Numbered from the stretch's first letter, positions 1 through 12,300 are shown. The stretch is 64,000 nt of DNA from Megalobrama amblycephala (GCF_018812025.1 NC_063062.1:3145927-3209926); one strand, 5' to 3'. Numbers and translations are program-made. The notes: generated by a model not told the origin, from the letters alone.

Positions 1-97
1 AATTCCAAGCTTGTCTCCACAAAGTATCCAGACACATTTTGAGAAGACTTCAGCCTTAGGTGGTGAGTTTATAAAGTTTATTAATATTAAAAAAATA

Positions 98-656
98 TTA
101 AAGGGGTCCTTGATTATAATTTCATTTTTTTTTTTTACTTTAGTTAGTGTGTAATGTTGCTGTTTGAGCACAAACAACATCTGCAAAGTTACACTCAAAG
201 TTCAATGCAAAGGGAAATATTTTCTTTTCTTTTCTTTTCTTTTCTTTTCTTTTCTTTTAAGGACTACAACAAACGGCTGGTAGGGACTACAACTTCCTGA
301 GTCTCTCCATCAGTGTCGACTCCGGGTTGAACAATGTAAGGCTGAACACCGTTACTGACAATCCTCATTTTGTCTGCGTGAGATTCTCCAGCTTTGTTGT
401 TGTTGAGCAACCGAAGCGTGAGCTGTTAAAGCTCCGCCCTCTTGTTGAAAGTGGGCCAGGAGCAGCAGCTCATTTGCATTTAAAGGGACACACACAAAAA
501 CGGTGTGTTTTTGCTCACACCCAAATAGGGGCAAATTTGACAAGCTATAATAAATGATCTGTGGGGTAGTTTGAGCTGAAACTTCACATACAAATTCTGG
601 GGACACCAGAGACTTATATTTCATCTTGTAAAAGGGGCATTGCAGGCCCCCTTTAA
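98..656 (+). mobile_element. TTAA MITE family A, copy 1 (internally deleted)
   Basis: Non-autonomous DNA element bounded by TTAA at 98-101 and 653-656, with inverted ends AGGGGTCC and GGCCCCCT. It codes for nothing. Its body matches, in the same order, copy 3 (57735-58324, same strand) and the reverse complement of copy 2 (32219-33046). Compared with copy 2 it lacks about 300 bp between the ...GGGACTACAA stretch near 290 and the CCTGAGTCTC stretch near 296, and a TTTTC microsatellite replaces part of the left side. TTAA targets are used by the piggyBac and Kolobok superfamilies; which one mobilised this family is not visible. Open frames at 327-557 and 352-678 are chance readings inside the element. 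Confidence 0.8.
220..258 (+). repeat. (TTTTC)n microsatellite
   Basis: About 7.5 uninterrupted TTTTC units inside family A copy 1, at the place where copy 2 has non-repetitive sequence around ATTTTCATTTACAG. The repeat probably grew from the ATTTTC already present. Confidence 0.95.
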
Positions 657-1454
657 TAGATTTGCTAAATAGCAACACATTGCAACTGCATGAAAAATTG
701 ACAAGTATGCGCTTGTGTAAGTGAATGAAAGAAATTAGCTGCAGGACAAAAGCCCACCAAAGTATTTCTCCTCAGCATCAGTATGTTGGGGATATTAAAG
801 ATTTATACAATATACCAATGGGAATGATCATGATTGCGTGTGATCTGAATGGAATTTTATAACTTCATGGACAACTTCATCAATAATCTTGGAGAACTCA
901 TGTTATAAATAAATGATTTTACTTTATTACTGTATAATATTAGAACTGTCAGTCAAGCAGAATGAATGAAACAAGTAAGCAATCATCACTAGCATTAATT
1001 AGCCCTCTGGTACTACACATAATTGCTTGTGTAAATCTGAGTCAAATAATCTTCCACAGCCCTTGCATCTTATAAATATATAATACAATAAAATGAGTGC
1101 CATTTCCAGTACAGTCATACACGTATACATCTCTGGACATACAAATAATTGCAATTATCAATTTAATGTTTTTTTCCTTCATGTCATGTCATGTAACTTT
1201 AATTCATACACACACCTTTAGGTAATTTTCTTTATGATCCTTGTAAACAAAAATTACGCATGATGACAATGACAATACATATACTTGAAATATTAAATAT
1301 TTACAAATGTTGAAAGCAATTTAGAACAGGCAAGAAAAAAAAAAGAAATTGTTGCCAGAGCTAAAAAAAAAAAAAAGGGGAATTAAAATAAATAAATGAA
1401 TGAATAAAACAAATGAATAAATGAATACATAAATTAATAATATTTACAGCTGAT
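657..1454. other. AT-rich stretch, nothing identified
   Basis: I see no coding frame, RNA gene or element boundary. It contains short A-runs (about 1335-1376) and an A-rich imperfect AAATGAAT-type tract at about 1383-1440. Confidence 0.5.
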
Positions 1455-1535
1455 ATTAACGTGTGTCTCAAATATGTCTCCTGAGTCCACTTGTAACTGG
1501 ATTTCACTGACGAGATCATCTCTACATTTTGTGAC
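1455..1535 (+). repeat. Repeat fragment shared with 10980-11055
   Basis: The stretch containing GATATTAACGTG, GTCTCCTGAG and TGGATTTCACTGA recurs at about 10990-11055 with scattered mismatches. The 10.9 kb copy begins with TCTGTTTACATTCACTTT, resembling a cyprinid repeat that starts GTCTGTTTACACCTGG, also seen at 31438. Element ends are not intact here. Confidence 0.55.
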
Positions 1536-1540
1536 ACTAC

Positions 1541-1960
1541 TTAAAGGGATACTTCACCACTGGCAAAATGGGCTTTCAATAAAACTTGTCTGCCTATAGA
1601 GTAGAAAGGCGGGTGTTAATTGACACTGTAGTCAGTGTTAATGGACAACAGAAAACTGAGAAAAAAGACTGTTTGCCAAATAGGTAGGAAAACTACCTAT
1701 AATACACCCATAATACACTGGGCATGTTGCCTTCCAAGGCAACTCCCACCATTATGTGATGGAAACGCTTACCAGAGTCAAATACCACCTTGCTTTAGAA
1801 GGAAATACTTCTTAGCAAACTTATAATGGTGTTGACTTGTATTGTTGTGCAAGAATTTTAGCCGGTTTTTAGTTTTCAGTAAAGGATCCGGTGCATTGTA
1901 GGCAGTGGATAAAGGCTGCAAAGAATCATAAAATCTGACAAATCTCCATGTTTGTGGTCA
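1541..1960 (+). mobile_element. TTAA element, left end only
   Basis: Begins TTAAAGGGATACTTCACC, the typical left terminus of a widespread cyprinid non-autonomous DNA element. No matching right end is visible before family B copy 1 at 2055, so the right boundary is approximate. The open frame at 1635-1826 shows no domain. Confidence 0.5.
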
Positions 1961-2054
1961 CCATTTCTAACTGGATGATCACGAACGGCATCTTTTACAC
2001 AACCCCCAGACGAGGAATAAGGGTCTTGTGTAGTGAAACTATCTGTAAATTTCT

Positions 2055-2866
2055 TTAAAGGTGCCCTAGAATTAAAAATTGAATTTATCTAGGCATAGTT
2101 GAATAACAAGAGTTCAGTACATGGAAATGACATACAGTGAGTCTCAAACTCCATTGTTTCCTCCTTCTTGTATAAATCTAATTTGTTTAAAAGACCTCTG
2201 AAGAACAGGTGAATCATAACAGTTGGGATCATTAATATGTACGCCCCCAATATTTGCATATGCCAGCCCATGTTCATGGCATTACACAAGCCAGTATTAA
2301 CGTCTGGATCTGTGCACAGCTGAATCATCAGACTAGGTAAGCAAGCAAGAAAAACAGCGAAAAATGGCAGATGGAGCAATAATAACTGACATGATCCATG
2401 ATATCATGATATTTTTAGTGATATTTGTAAACTGTCTTTCTCAATGTTTCGTTAGCATGTTGCTAATGTACTGTTAAATGTGGTTAACGTTACCATCTTT
2501 TCTTACTGTATTCACAGAGACAAGAGCCGTCGCTATTTTCATTATTAAACACTTGCAGTCTGTATAATTCATAAACACAACTTGACGAACACTTTGTAAA
2601 GATCCATTTTGAGGGTTATATTAGCTGTGTGAACTTTGTTTATGCTGTTCAAGGCAAGCGCGAGGTCCGTGGGCGGGGAGCACGACAATTTAAAGGGGCC
2701 GCAGCATGAATCGGCGCATTTCTAATTATGCCTCAAAATAGGCAGTTAAAAAAATTAATTAAAAAAAAATCTATGGGGAATTTTGAGCTGAAACTTCACA
2801 GACACATTCAGGGGACACCTTAGACTTATATTACATCTTGTAAAAAAACATTCGATGGCATAATAA
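2055..2866 (+). mobile_element. TTAA MITE family B, copy 1
   Basis: Starts TTAAAGGTGCCCTAGAATT and is collinear with copies at 52658-53625 (+) and 59135-60096 (-), and with a 3' piece at 37491-37887 (+). The right terminus is decayed: TTCGATGGCATAATAA stands where other copies have GGCACCTTTAA. It lacks about 140 bp present in the 52.6 kb copy (the segment with TTTATAAATCTCTCCAACAG). A near-complete 3' block of about 75 bp is shared with family A. Non-coding; the minus-strand frame 2089-2379 is a by-product of the repeat. Confidence 0.8.
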
Positions 2867-2879
2867 TATTTTTACACTT

Positions 2880-3139
2880 TTTAACCACAAATGCCCATCT
2901 TGCACTGCTCTGTGCCACGTATGACATAATCATGTTGGAAAGGTCATACATGATCTCAACCCATTGTACACCATTGAAGTCCACTATATGGAGAAAAATC
3001 CTGGATTTTTTTACTCAAAAACCTTCATTTCTTTTCAGATGAAGAAAGAAACACAAACATTTTGGATGACATGGAGGTGAGTAAATGATCAGAAAATTCT
3101 TTTAAATTCATTTAATTCTTCAGTGAACTAATCCTTTAA
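2880..3139 (-). mobile_element. TTAA element family C, copy 1
   Basis: Ends GTGAACTAATCCTTTAA at 3139, the inverted form of a TTAAAGGATTAGTTCAC start. The interior (GTCCACTATATGGAGAAAAA, then CATCCAAAATGTTTGTGTTTC on the opposite strand) matches, inverted, the element at 35608-35830. The left limit is uncertain. Confidence 0.6.
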
Positions 3140-4695
3140 TACATCACTGTTAGGGATGTGCAAAACAATGTTATTAAAATAAATTAAAAAATTAAAAACT
3201 AAAACCTGTATACAAAATATAAACCCTAGTTGAAAAATAAATGCATAATTAATTTATTATATTTTTGTTAGAAAAAACATTTATCATTTTCAAGAAGCAA
3301 AGTGTTTACATCAGTCTCAAAGAGTGTTGTTCTGTAGGATCTGTGGCGGCTTGACTTTGCATTCAATTATAATCCATCTTCAGAGTAGTCATCAGAACTC
3401 TTGATAAGTACACATGTCAAATAAAGACTGAAGTGGCTGAATGGCGTTCGTCACCCACGACAACATCTTAATTAAAAAGTCCTTTATCAAAGCACAGTCT
3501 AAATGCATTTCATACACAATATAATTGAAATGTACGCATTTTAACAAACAGCTACAACCTGATGTACTGTTGCTGGTCCATTAGTCCTAAACACTGGGAC
3601 AAAGCATGCTGCTTTTATTTCCTGAAAGCATCTGTCATAGAAATAGACGTGCCTCTGATTTGGGTGTTCAGTCTTGCAAATGCATCTCTCTCATTGCTTA
3701 GTGAGCTTGTGTTCTCCATTAACATTACAGCTGAAATTATTTTAAATTAAGACTACAAACCCATGGTTGACGCAGTAACAACACTTTCGGGAACAAAAAC
3801 ACATTTTACCCATTGACGACCATTCAAAAATTAGAAGTGAATTTTGGCAAATTACATTTCTTATATTTATAAAATAGAAGATTTTTTATTAACACCTAAT
3901 TTCATAAGTGAATCTTAAAAGGATGCAATTTTAAACTAAATGGTATTTCGGTACAAATTCATCTTCCGCTTGGTAACGATCACCAAACAGCAAAGTACAG
4001 CCTGATTTAGATGATCGTTTGCTCCTTTATCTGTTGCTGGTCTGAGTGGCATTTGAGCAAACATTCATTTAGTGGAGTTCAAAAGAGACTCGCTTATGGA
4101 AAGGCAGATTTGCGTAATGAAAATATGTGCCTTGAATTAATTCAGTCGTGTTCGACATTCACTGAACGATCACTAAACTTTTGCCATGAAAATACTCGCT
4201 TACATGATACGGTTATTTTTAGAAATTCTTAGTAGTCTCAACAGTCTGGAACCACAAATATTTTTCCATACTTTTTCCATATGCAACTGGTCGTCCAATG
4301 TAAAATCTGGTTCTAAAAGCAAAACCAGTTGAGTTAGAGGTGTCAGAGCCCATTGCTCCTACAGTAATTGCTGCCATCATTCTCTTGACAATGGCAGGAT
4401 GCGTTGTGAGAAAAGGGCAAATAAGCTGCAGGCTAAAAGGAACAGGCCTCTAATTGACAGCTTGTGACAACATGACAAAAACAAAGCTAGGAATCTCCTG
4501 ATGCTAACCAGCTGCTGGACAAGCACAAGCTGGCGCAGATGTTATTAAACCCGATGCCACACAAATGTCAAACTGATAGCTGCTTTTCAGTTCATTCCCA
4601 CACATGACGTGAATTAGTAAAATGTATTAGTAAGTCCTGAGAACTAATTGTTCATTCGTGGCCATGACATACGAATGACTCACACCCATGACTCA
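3140..4695. other. Unassigned sequence
   Basis: No element ends, splice-framed exons or RNA genes recognised. Small open frames at 3562-3750 and 4011-4232 have no recognisable domain and ordinary AT-rich composition. Confidence 0.5.
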
Positions 4696-5065
4696 TTAAA
4701 GTCTGTGTGAACCGGAAATTGCAAACGACTTTTCTCCAGTGTGATGTATTTCCAAGTGAAACAGAATATTGAATAGAGGGCAGAGTTTTACTTTAGCGCT
4801 CCTCCTCTCCATCTCTTGCTCATAGCAGAAAAACGGTTGCAGAGGAGTGGTTTATGCGTTTTCAACACAAGCCGTCAAACTGGCGCTATCAGAGAAGGAA
4901 CGCCATTCCAGACCGGAAGTAACTTTTCAGATTTTGATTAAAGATTACCACGACAAATAATATTTTTCTGTGTTTTAACTTGCACGGATTAATTGTTCAC
5001 CACAAGACTAGCAATATGCACTAACAAAGTAAATAAGGTCAATTTTGATTTCATGTGTACTTTAA
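4696..5065 (+). mobile_element. TTAA element family D, copy 1
   Basis: TTAA at 4696-4699 and 5062-5065, with ends TTAAAGTCTGTGTGAACC and GTGTACTTTAA. Both ends and parts of the interior (GAAATTGC, GACTTTTCT, GTCAATTTTGATTT) recur at 27054-27313. Non-autonomous, no coding capacity. Confidence 0.65.
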
Positions 5066-5069
5066 GAGA

Positions 5070-5197
5070 CTAGGTTCAACCCTTTTGGACCATGTGCCTG
5101 GTGCGGCGACCATTTTTTTCCCGTCGTTGAACTAGCAAAAGTGGATTCGGACATGCCGTAAGTGTACCTGCGCCATGCGCTTAGATCGTCATTATAT
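5070..5197 (-). mobile_element. Harbinger-like MITE fragment (reverse)
   Basis: The stretch GCAAAAGTGGATTCGGACAT with ACCTGCGCC and GCGCTTAGATCGT is the reverse complement of the left part of the complete element at 28332-29231. The terminal GGGCCC is missing, so this is a decayed fragment. Confidence 0.55.
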
Positions 5198-5239
5198 CGG
5201 TGTGAAATAAATAGTTATGGAAATATAGAAATTGAAGTT

Positions 5240-7115
5240 AAAGCTCCAATCTCCATCCAAAAATCATGAAAGAAGTCTGTTGGTGTCTCAGTGACTACTT
5301 CCCTCAGAGAAGCTGTCAATCATGATGTCACACCCCTGTAACGCCTGGATGGATCCGTTCAGAGTCAATAAACTTTGGAGTTTTCAGAACGCTTTTAACC
5401 TGGTGAACTTTGTTTATAAATCACTAAATCGGCGCCGGACGGCTGTGACTTTCGGCAGGTTTGTGGACCTGTGAGGGTAAACAGAAGAGTGCAACTTCCT
5501 CACTTTGGTGACTTCAAAAGGAGCACCCCCCCAGAGACTGACCAGATCCACATTCCAACACCCCACACACACAGGGACACACAAAAACACACACACAGAC
5601 ACATATAGAAACACACAATCATACATTTTTGACTGTATATGTAAAATACAACTATGCTGACGTATACCCATCCTGTATTTTGAAGCGCATGCATGTTTCC
5701 TAGTGTTAAATGAGTGTATTTGTGCTAGTGTGCATTTTAATGAGAGAATTTTGTCTGTAAACCGTAACTTCTTCTCTATGCCTTTCTGACCTATCGAGTT
5801 TGATCTCTCCGTAAAGCTCCGGACTCGAGCTATTCATTGAGATGTGTCACATAGCGGACAAATGCATTTTTCTATGTGTTTAATGATCCTGCGAAGAACG
5901 CACTCCATCTCGAAATCCGATCGGATAATCATCAAGTATGCAAATTCAGCTAGGAGACCAAACAAAGCAACTTTGCCCGCCAAATAGTGCTGCGCATCTA
6001 TTGGTCGCTACAATTCAGGAGGTGTGTTAGCTTGGGTTTCCATAAAGACAACGACACACACCTTCACTCTTCTCTTCTTCTTCTCTTTTGTTCTCCCGGT
6101 GTTCTCCCTATCGTCTCGTGCACGTCTCTACGGACGCCTCAGGTGACCGCGCTTCCCAACCACGCGCGCAGCTCGGGAGGACCACTTCCTTAGACTCTCT
6201 CTCTCTTCGGCTAAGTTACTCTTCAGTTTAAACCTCGTTTGAAAAACCCCGCCGGAGAAACCCTCTCGGAAAGGACCAACCAAGCCAAGCGCATTGAAAC
6301 TGCTACTCACGGACTTGAACCAATAAGCAAGTATTATCATTTATCTGAAATTTGTCTAAACTGATTTCTGTGCTGGCTCTCTCAAAAGGGTTTAACTGGG
6401 TAATTTGCCATTCTTTGATCATCTTTCTTTCCCTGTCTTTTCTTCATTTTCACTCTTGTGTATATATATGTGTATACCTTCTGTATATATTTTAGACGTA
6501 TAATCTCAGTCATAGCTGCATATATTAAACACTTAATTCATGCTCGATTGTTCTGTTGTTCTTTCAACTGAAGACCAAGTCACTTTAACGTTTTTCGATC
6601 GCTTTATGCTTTGATGCTATAATAGCAAGTTATTTTCATGGCCAGAGAATAACTCTGTTTATAATATTCTGTGAGGGACTTAGTTTGCTGGACAAACGAA
6701 CAGTTTCTCTAAATAATTATTAAACCAGAACTAATCATATATGTAATTGATTATAATTCGTTGTAATTGATTCACAATATATGTTTAATTCCCCGTTGGG
6801 TCGATATATGAATCATAATTTATTCATAACCTTATGAATTATTATATTCATATTTCATCCATAAATTTAGTAATAACCGCTACATTCGTTACACCCCCCA
6901 TTTTTATAGCATCAAATAACTGAATAACTAACTAAAAACAAACACTTGAACTTACATTAATGTGATAAAAACTACCTAAAATGGCAGAAAGCATCTTTGA
7001 AAAAAATGTCTTTGAAGTGTAATTTGATAGTTTAGTTTGTCTCACATCCCATTAGATTACACGGAGAGGGCAGGGTTTATGACGTATGCTACATCCAGCC
7101 ACCTGGGGGCAATCA
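5240..7115 (+). mobile_element. Older repeat split by a solo LTR
   Basis: Two flanks (5240-5336 and 6894-7115) resemble the two halves of one cyprinid interspersed repeat: AAAGCTCCAATCTCCATCC to GATGTCACACCCC on the left, then TTTTATAGCATCAAATAACT to GGGCAGGGTTTATGACG on the right. The halves would rejoin at CACACCCC/ATTTTTATAG if the LTR were absent. Outer limits are approximate. Confidence 0.4.
5337..6893 (+). mobile_element. Solo LTR of an LTR retrotransposon
   Basis: A 1557 bp unit begins TGTAACG and ends CGTTACA, a 7 bp inverted terminal pair with the TG...CA ends of LTRs. It is flanked by CCCC on both sides (5333-5336 and 6894-6897), a 4 bp duplication, or 5 bp with one mismatch. No gag or pol frame is present, so recombination between two LTRs probably removed the interior. 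A pyrimidine-rich, locally CpG-rich segment (6030-6330) and a TATA-like run (6461-6478) are consistent with LTR promoter and leader sequence. Strand is assigned only by this layout; family (BEL, Gypsy or ERV) is undetermined. Confidence 0.6.
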
Positions 7116-8353
7116 AAACATTGTTGTACGGCACACTCGGGTAAAACAAGAGCTTATTGATGCAGTTCAGTCAGTTTGCTATATTATTCCAACAGTTACT
7201 CCTGATCGAAGGCTTACAGAAATATTTAGTTTATGTAGAGTTACGCTTCAAGTTTAATGGTGCAACGCAAGCTGTATCGAACTCCCAAAATTAACTTTGT
7301 TTAGGCCTGATTTTGATTTGAAAATCACACAGCAATAGCACTGAAGCGCTCCTTGTATGACTACACAAACTGAATTTCTCTCAGTGAAGCAAGAGATTTC
7401 TTACACATTCACACTCATCTGTTAAAGATGGACTGCTGGATGAAATGCAAATAAACATTTTGTTTAAAACTATGCAAGTGGATTAAAATAACTAATGAGG
7501 TTCTCAGTTTAATATGCTGTAGAGAATTTACATTTGTGCACATTTATCAACTAATGCTATTCAATGTATATATTAATTTGACATACAAAGGCATGTTTTA
7601 CTTCATGTTTACACTGCAGACGATCTAGTTTTGTGGTGTCTCGGCTTGCCATGCATAAACTTGCACAGCAGTAAAATGTTGCAGCTAGTGAAGAGACCTA
7701 CTTAAAACAGACTCTATCATCTTTACAGCACACCTGTTAAATCTCTCCTCTCCAGCTCTCTCTAGACATCCATCTGGGATGAACAAGTGCTCTCTGTGCA
7801 TCAGACACTTATGGTTTGTTTGTTATGGTTAGATTAACTCCATGTTTGTAAACATATTCATACTTCATATATTATGATTATACCGATAACTGATTCATCA
7901 GTGAGGTTTCTTTTCTCAGGATTATATCTGCTGCAACTCAACCAGCTATTTTCAAGACTACAGACTTGTGGATTTAAACATCTACTGCACTCATTTTTAA
8001 AGGTCAGATTTGTTAGGTAATCTCTGCCAAGAACAACAACATAAATGTTAGTAGAGTCAGAATAAGGGGAAGGAGCTTAATATTGATGCTTAATCAATAT
8101 AATCTAATAGTTTAAAAAATGGTATATGTATTTTTGTTGATCAGGTATTCAGTCATGGCTCTAAGAGGGAAAAAACAATTCAGTTTTCAGAAAAAATAAA
8201 TAAATAAATAAATAAATATATATTTATATGCAATTTGGTGCAGTTGCTAATCAGTGGTGTAGTCCTAATAAAAAAAGGTGTTTACTATGTAGAATTTGTT
8301 ATACTATGTATAGTAGCATGTATATTTGCAATTAAAACCCTATATAATTATAA
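7116..8353. other. Unassigned sequence with an (AAAT)n tract
   Basis: No gene or clear element ends. An (AAAT)n microsatellite of about six units lies at 8193-8217, followed by a short TATATTTATAT tract. The left part may continue the repeat that ends near 7115. Confidence 0.5.
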
Positions 8354-10082
8354 TTAAAGGGGTCATGATGTAGATTTTTTTATTATTTTAATATGTTCTT
8401 TGAGGTTTACTTATATTAATAATAATGCTTTTTGCACAAAAAGACAAACATATATGTGGGAAAATTCATTATAATCACTGATGCTGATACAGTATACAGA
8501 TGCGTATTCAGTTTCTGGCATGGCACTCGAGTCTGCCGACAACAGGACAAATGGAAGAGTGAAAGAATGTCTCTGTAGGAGGAGCTGCCCTCAAAAACGG
8601 ATCATTTCAGAAGGAGTGTCAGAATGAAGGTTGAAAAAGGCTTTTGATGCAACACTAACATCCAGTGTGGGCAAATGTCAGCCGTTAAGCAACTGAACGG
8701 CCAGTGGGCGGGGCCTATATAGGGCCCTATAATTTCCGCGATCACGAAATCGCAGACGGAATCGCGGAATCCATTCATAAAAACGGAATTTACTTTATAA
8801 CGCGGAATGTCACGGAATTTGTCAAATTTTTGATGAATGAATTAAAAGCAGGTCAGTACACTTAAATTAAAATTGCGATATAGACTAGTGTCTGTGAATA
8901 TTAAACCGCAAAAGACTATTTAAACATGAATCCTGCATGCCTGTGTGACTGAAATGAATGATGCGGAAGCGCAGTTTCATTTACCTCACACCGCCTCACA
9001 CACAATCGCGCGGGCGCACGCACGCTGAAGCACATGCGACGCTCGCGGTGTTTTCGTCCTCTGTCGCCTCACTATATGAACGTACAAATTCATCTCCAGA
9101 GCTGCTCTGAAAGTCACTTCATCAGCATTTAACCGCTTCGTTTGAGAAAACTACCGTCATAAACACAGAGAAACTCAAAGCTCTAGGCAAACCGTCAAAA
9201 TAAAAGTTCGATTTAACTTGACAGAAACATATTACTGTTGTACAGTAGAATTTAGATAAATTAATTTAACAATAAATTATTAAAATATATTTTTAAACAA
9301 TAATCTCAGTGTTTCTTCCATGTTTTAATTTTAACAGTAAGGCTCTGTTGTGCAACACATTGTTTGACAAAAAAGTTTAATTTCATGATTAAAAGATAAA
9401 TTAAATGGTATGCGTTCATTTGATTGCCAGAAAAATTGAAATACACAACAGAACTTCTGAAAAAAAAATCATAAAAATATATATTTTAATAATAAATATT
9501 GTTGTTTTTAAGAATTCAATTAATTAGACATGCTTTTTGATTATTAAAATGGAATTAAACCATTAAAATGGAATTCAGAACAGAATTTGGTAAAAATAAA
9601 ATTTGAGGGGAAAGAATAAAATGTTTATCATAGGGCCCTAAAAAAATTTTTTTTTTTTTTAAACTTTTATTAAATTGTTGGTAAATTGGACAAGATTCAT
9701 TATTTCATGATTACTAAAATTTAATTTAACCATTAAAATGGAGTAAAAAATTAATAAAATGGAAAAAAAATGTAATCCAGAAAAATTAAAACGGAAAAAA
9801 CGGAATTTGGGAAAAAATAAAACGGATTTCATAGGGCCCTACCTATAGAGTGATGATGTATAACTATTCGTCAATGTCTTGCTCTGAAGGTGGTCATTTT
9901 CAAATGTATTTGCCCGTGAGACGTCACAGATCCGGCAATATCAAAATGAGCCGTTTTTGGAGCTTGATTAAATAAATGCTTTGTTTATAATGAGGAGGAA
10001 GTTTTAAGCTATCAAACTTGCAGGATGTATTTATGTCAAAAGTTCAAGGCAAATTTGATTTCTCTTGTCATGACCCCTTTAA
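8354..10082 (+). mobile_element. TTAA element carrying a nested element
   Basis: TTAA at 8354-8357 and 10079-10082, with matching ends AGGGGTCATGA and TCATGACCCCT (11 bp perfect). The element's own sequence is 8354-8720 and 9841-10082, about 600 bp, ordinary MITE size. The rest is a later insertion (8721-9840). The split halves are joined by GGGCGGGGCCTATA on the left and CCTATAGAGTGATG on the right. Confidence 0.8.
8721..9840 (+). mobile_element. hAT-like element nested in a TTAA element
   Basis: Perfect 10 bp inverted ends AGGGCCCTAT (8721-8730) and ATAGGGCCCT (9831-9840). The flanking 8-mers GCCTATAT and ACCTATAG agree at six of eight positions, suggesting a decayed 8 bp hAT-type duplication. 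A second internal ATAGGGCCCTA lies at about 9632-9642, preceded by ATTAAAATGGAATT-like sequence that also precedes the true end, so the right end is duplicated. A CpG-rich segment (8990-9080) lies inside. No transposase frame. Confidence 0.7.
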
Positions 10083-11130
10083 AACCCCTCTTATATAAAG
10101 GCATATAATTTAAGGGCATAGTAATTTCCCCCATATTTAGCAGACTGCAGTAATAACTTGCCATTATAAGGGTGGTGGAACATATGAACACAAGGCTACA
10201 GTATATACTTGATTAAAGATATTAGTAAAGTCTCTTGATTATTACTACAGAACTTCCAGTTTCAGCAATTACAGCTTTCATAATTAAGGAAGCATTCATT
10301 TTATAATTTGCTTGGACACTCTGTCTCATACATTTATGAACATTTCACAGTAAAATGCACTAATATGGGTGGCACACCTAGTACTACACATTCGCAACTG
10401 CATGAATTATATAATAATCACAGCACTGATTTCACAATCATATTACAGGCCTTGAAAAAGACATCAGCCGTTATAAACTGAAGGGCATTTCCTACATTTG
10501 CTCCATCAGGACAGATGTGATGAGTTTTTCTATCTGTTTGAGCTTGAGGAGCTTTCCTGCACTTGTCTATTTACACTATTTCATGGTCTGTCACAAGAGC
10601 TTACTGTGAGTGACAGGCCAAAAAAGTGGAACGTTCTTGTTGATGCACCCAGCTGAGACATTGGCTCCCTCGGCAGATCTCAGCAGTAAACATTACCTTT
10701 ATTTACACAGAAACACAACTGAGAGACTAAGTGGCAACTGCGTTGTGTTTGTACACCTGTAAGACAAAGCATTTTACATGCAGAAAGTAAACAAATCAAA
10801 AAATAAATGATGTCAAATTCAGATTAGTAATGCAACTGCATCAGTTCTTATTTGTAATTAAAAATGGTGTCCAGCTTCTGGTCTTTTATGTTGAAAATTG
10901 TTCTGTTTTCTACAGTCCTGGATGGTTACGTTCTTGTAGGCTCTGTTTACATTCACTTTGGCAATCCAATCACAAAACTGAATGACACTTACAGCGGATA
11001 TTAACGTGCATCTCAAAAACGTCTCCTGAGCTCACTTGTGATTGGATTTCACTGAGGGGAAGATTTCTGATTGTGAAACCTAATACATCAGAAAATGACT
11101 GCTAGGGATATGCAAACAAACAAATGAATA
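10083..11130. other. Unassigned, with one repeat fragment
   Basis: No gene recognised. The fragment at about 10945-11055 (TCTGTTTACATTCACTTT through TGGATTTCACTGA) is related to 1455-1535. Confidence 0.5.
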
Positions 11131-12300
11131 CATATATAGCCACAAGCAGCATTCATCAGGGTCCAAGCACCAATGGATGATTAGAGATTCAACTGAAATG
11201 TATCTTATGATGTGGTTTTTATAAAGATTGAATCTTCACTGAAAGTTAGGGTTTGATCAATGTATGTGTATGTGTGGATTCATATTCAAAATTTAAATTT
11301 AGATGAAACGCATGGACAGGACCATTTCAAACAATGTAAAGATTTGCAGCTCAAAACTTTATTTATCTGAAGCATTTATATCAACGCCCTTCTCATTTTA
11401 TAATTTATTTCTACTGTTTATGTATTTGCTTTCCAATCTTATGCTTAGAGTTTAACACACAAGCGTTTTATTATTCATACCACAACAAAAAATAAGTGTC
11501 TTTAAAGAAATTGTATAATATATATTATTGTGAAAAGACATAAAATTGTCTCTTCATTTATAAAGACAGCAATGTTTTTAATTTGCTACTGTTGGGGCTT
11601 AAAGCAAGAATTCAGAAGAAACAAGAATTTTGATTCGGTCACAAACCGCAGAATTATTAGCTTAGATGTAAAGTTGCTTATTATAGCACCCCCTTGAGGC
11701 CGATTTTCACAAAATTTGGTACATATATTCATTTTCACATAATGTTCATATATTTTCATTTTTGCACCGGTAGGCCATTCAGATTTTATGTTATTAGCCA
11801 CTGAAATTGGACTGGCTGCTGGCAGCCATGTTTTTTTAGTCATATTAGAGCATATGTTAGGACGTTCACCAAACAAGATGCATACCAATTTTCAACTTTA
11901 TGGATCATTTGGTTAAAGAGTTATAATTGTTTTTTAGTTGTAGTGCCCCCTGTTGTCGGAATTGTACCACGATTGGGGTGCGTCGTCAGAATGTCCTGTT
12001 GTCTTTGTGTGTCAAGTTTCATTAAGCTTGGACAAAATCGCAGCTATAGGTTAAATCGTAAAAATGGGCATCGCCTCACCAATTAATTAACTTATATCTT
12101 TGCAATGCTACGACAAAGCAAAGTTCTTTTGATAATTTTTTGCCAGCACTCTCCCTAGCTGCTGTGTGCCTATTTTGGTGAAGATTGGACCAATTGCCAA
12201 GGAGGAGTTTGAAAAAGTTAGAAAATTTAAAAAAATTTTCGGAGCTATTGTGTAGAGCTTGACACATACTATTTTACTACTATTTTGTCCAAATAAATGA
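11131..12300. repeat. Probable old interspersed repeat
   Basis: Phrases such as ATAGCCACAAGCAGCATTCA, GATTTTCACAAAATTTGGTA, AGTGCCCCCTGTTGTC and AGTTTCATTAAGCTTGGAC are familiar from a high-copy fish repeat whose class I cannot name. No terminal repeats were found, so limits are approximate. Minus-strand frames 11586-11888 and 12076-12267 lie inside it and have no domain. Confidence 0.4.

Noticed and set aside
2089..2379. Hydrophobic 96-codon minus-strand frame
   Set aside because: It lies in family B copy 1; other family B copies do not keep the frame.
5987..6340. Overlapping frames in the CpG-rich part of the LTR
   Set aside because: They are short, on both strands, and sit in a non-coding LTR leader; no gag-like motif.
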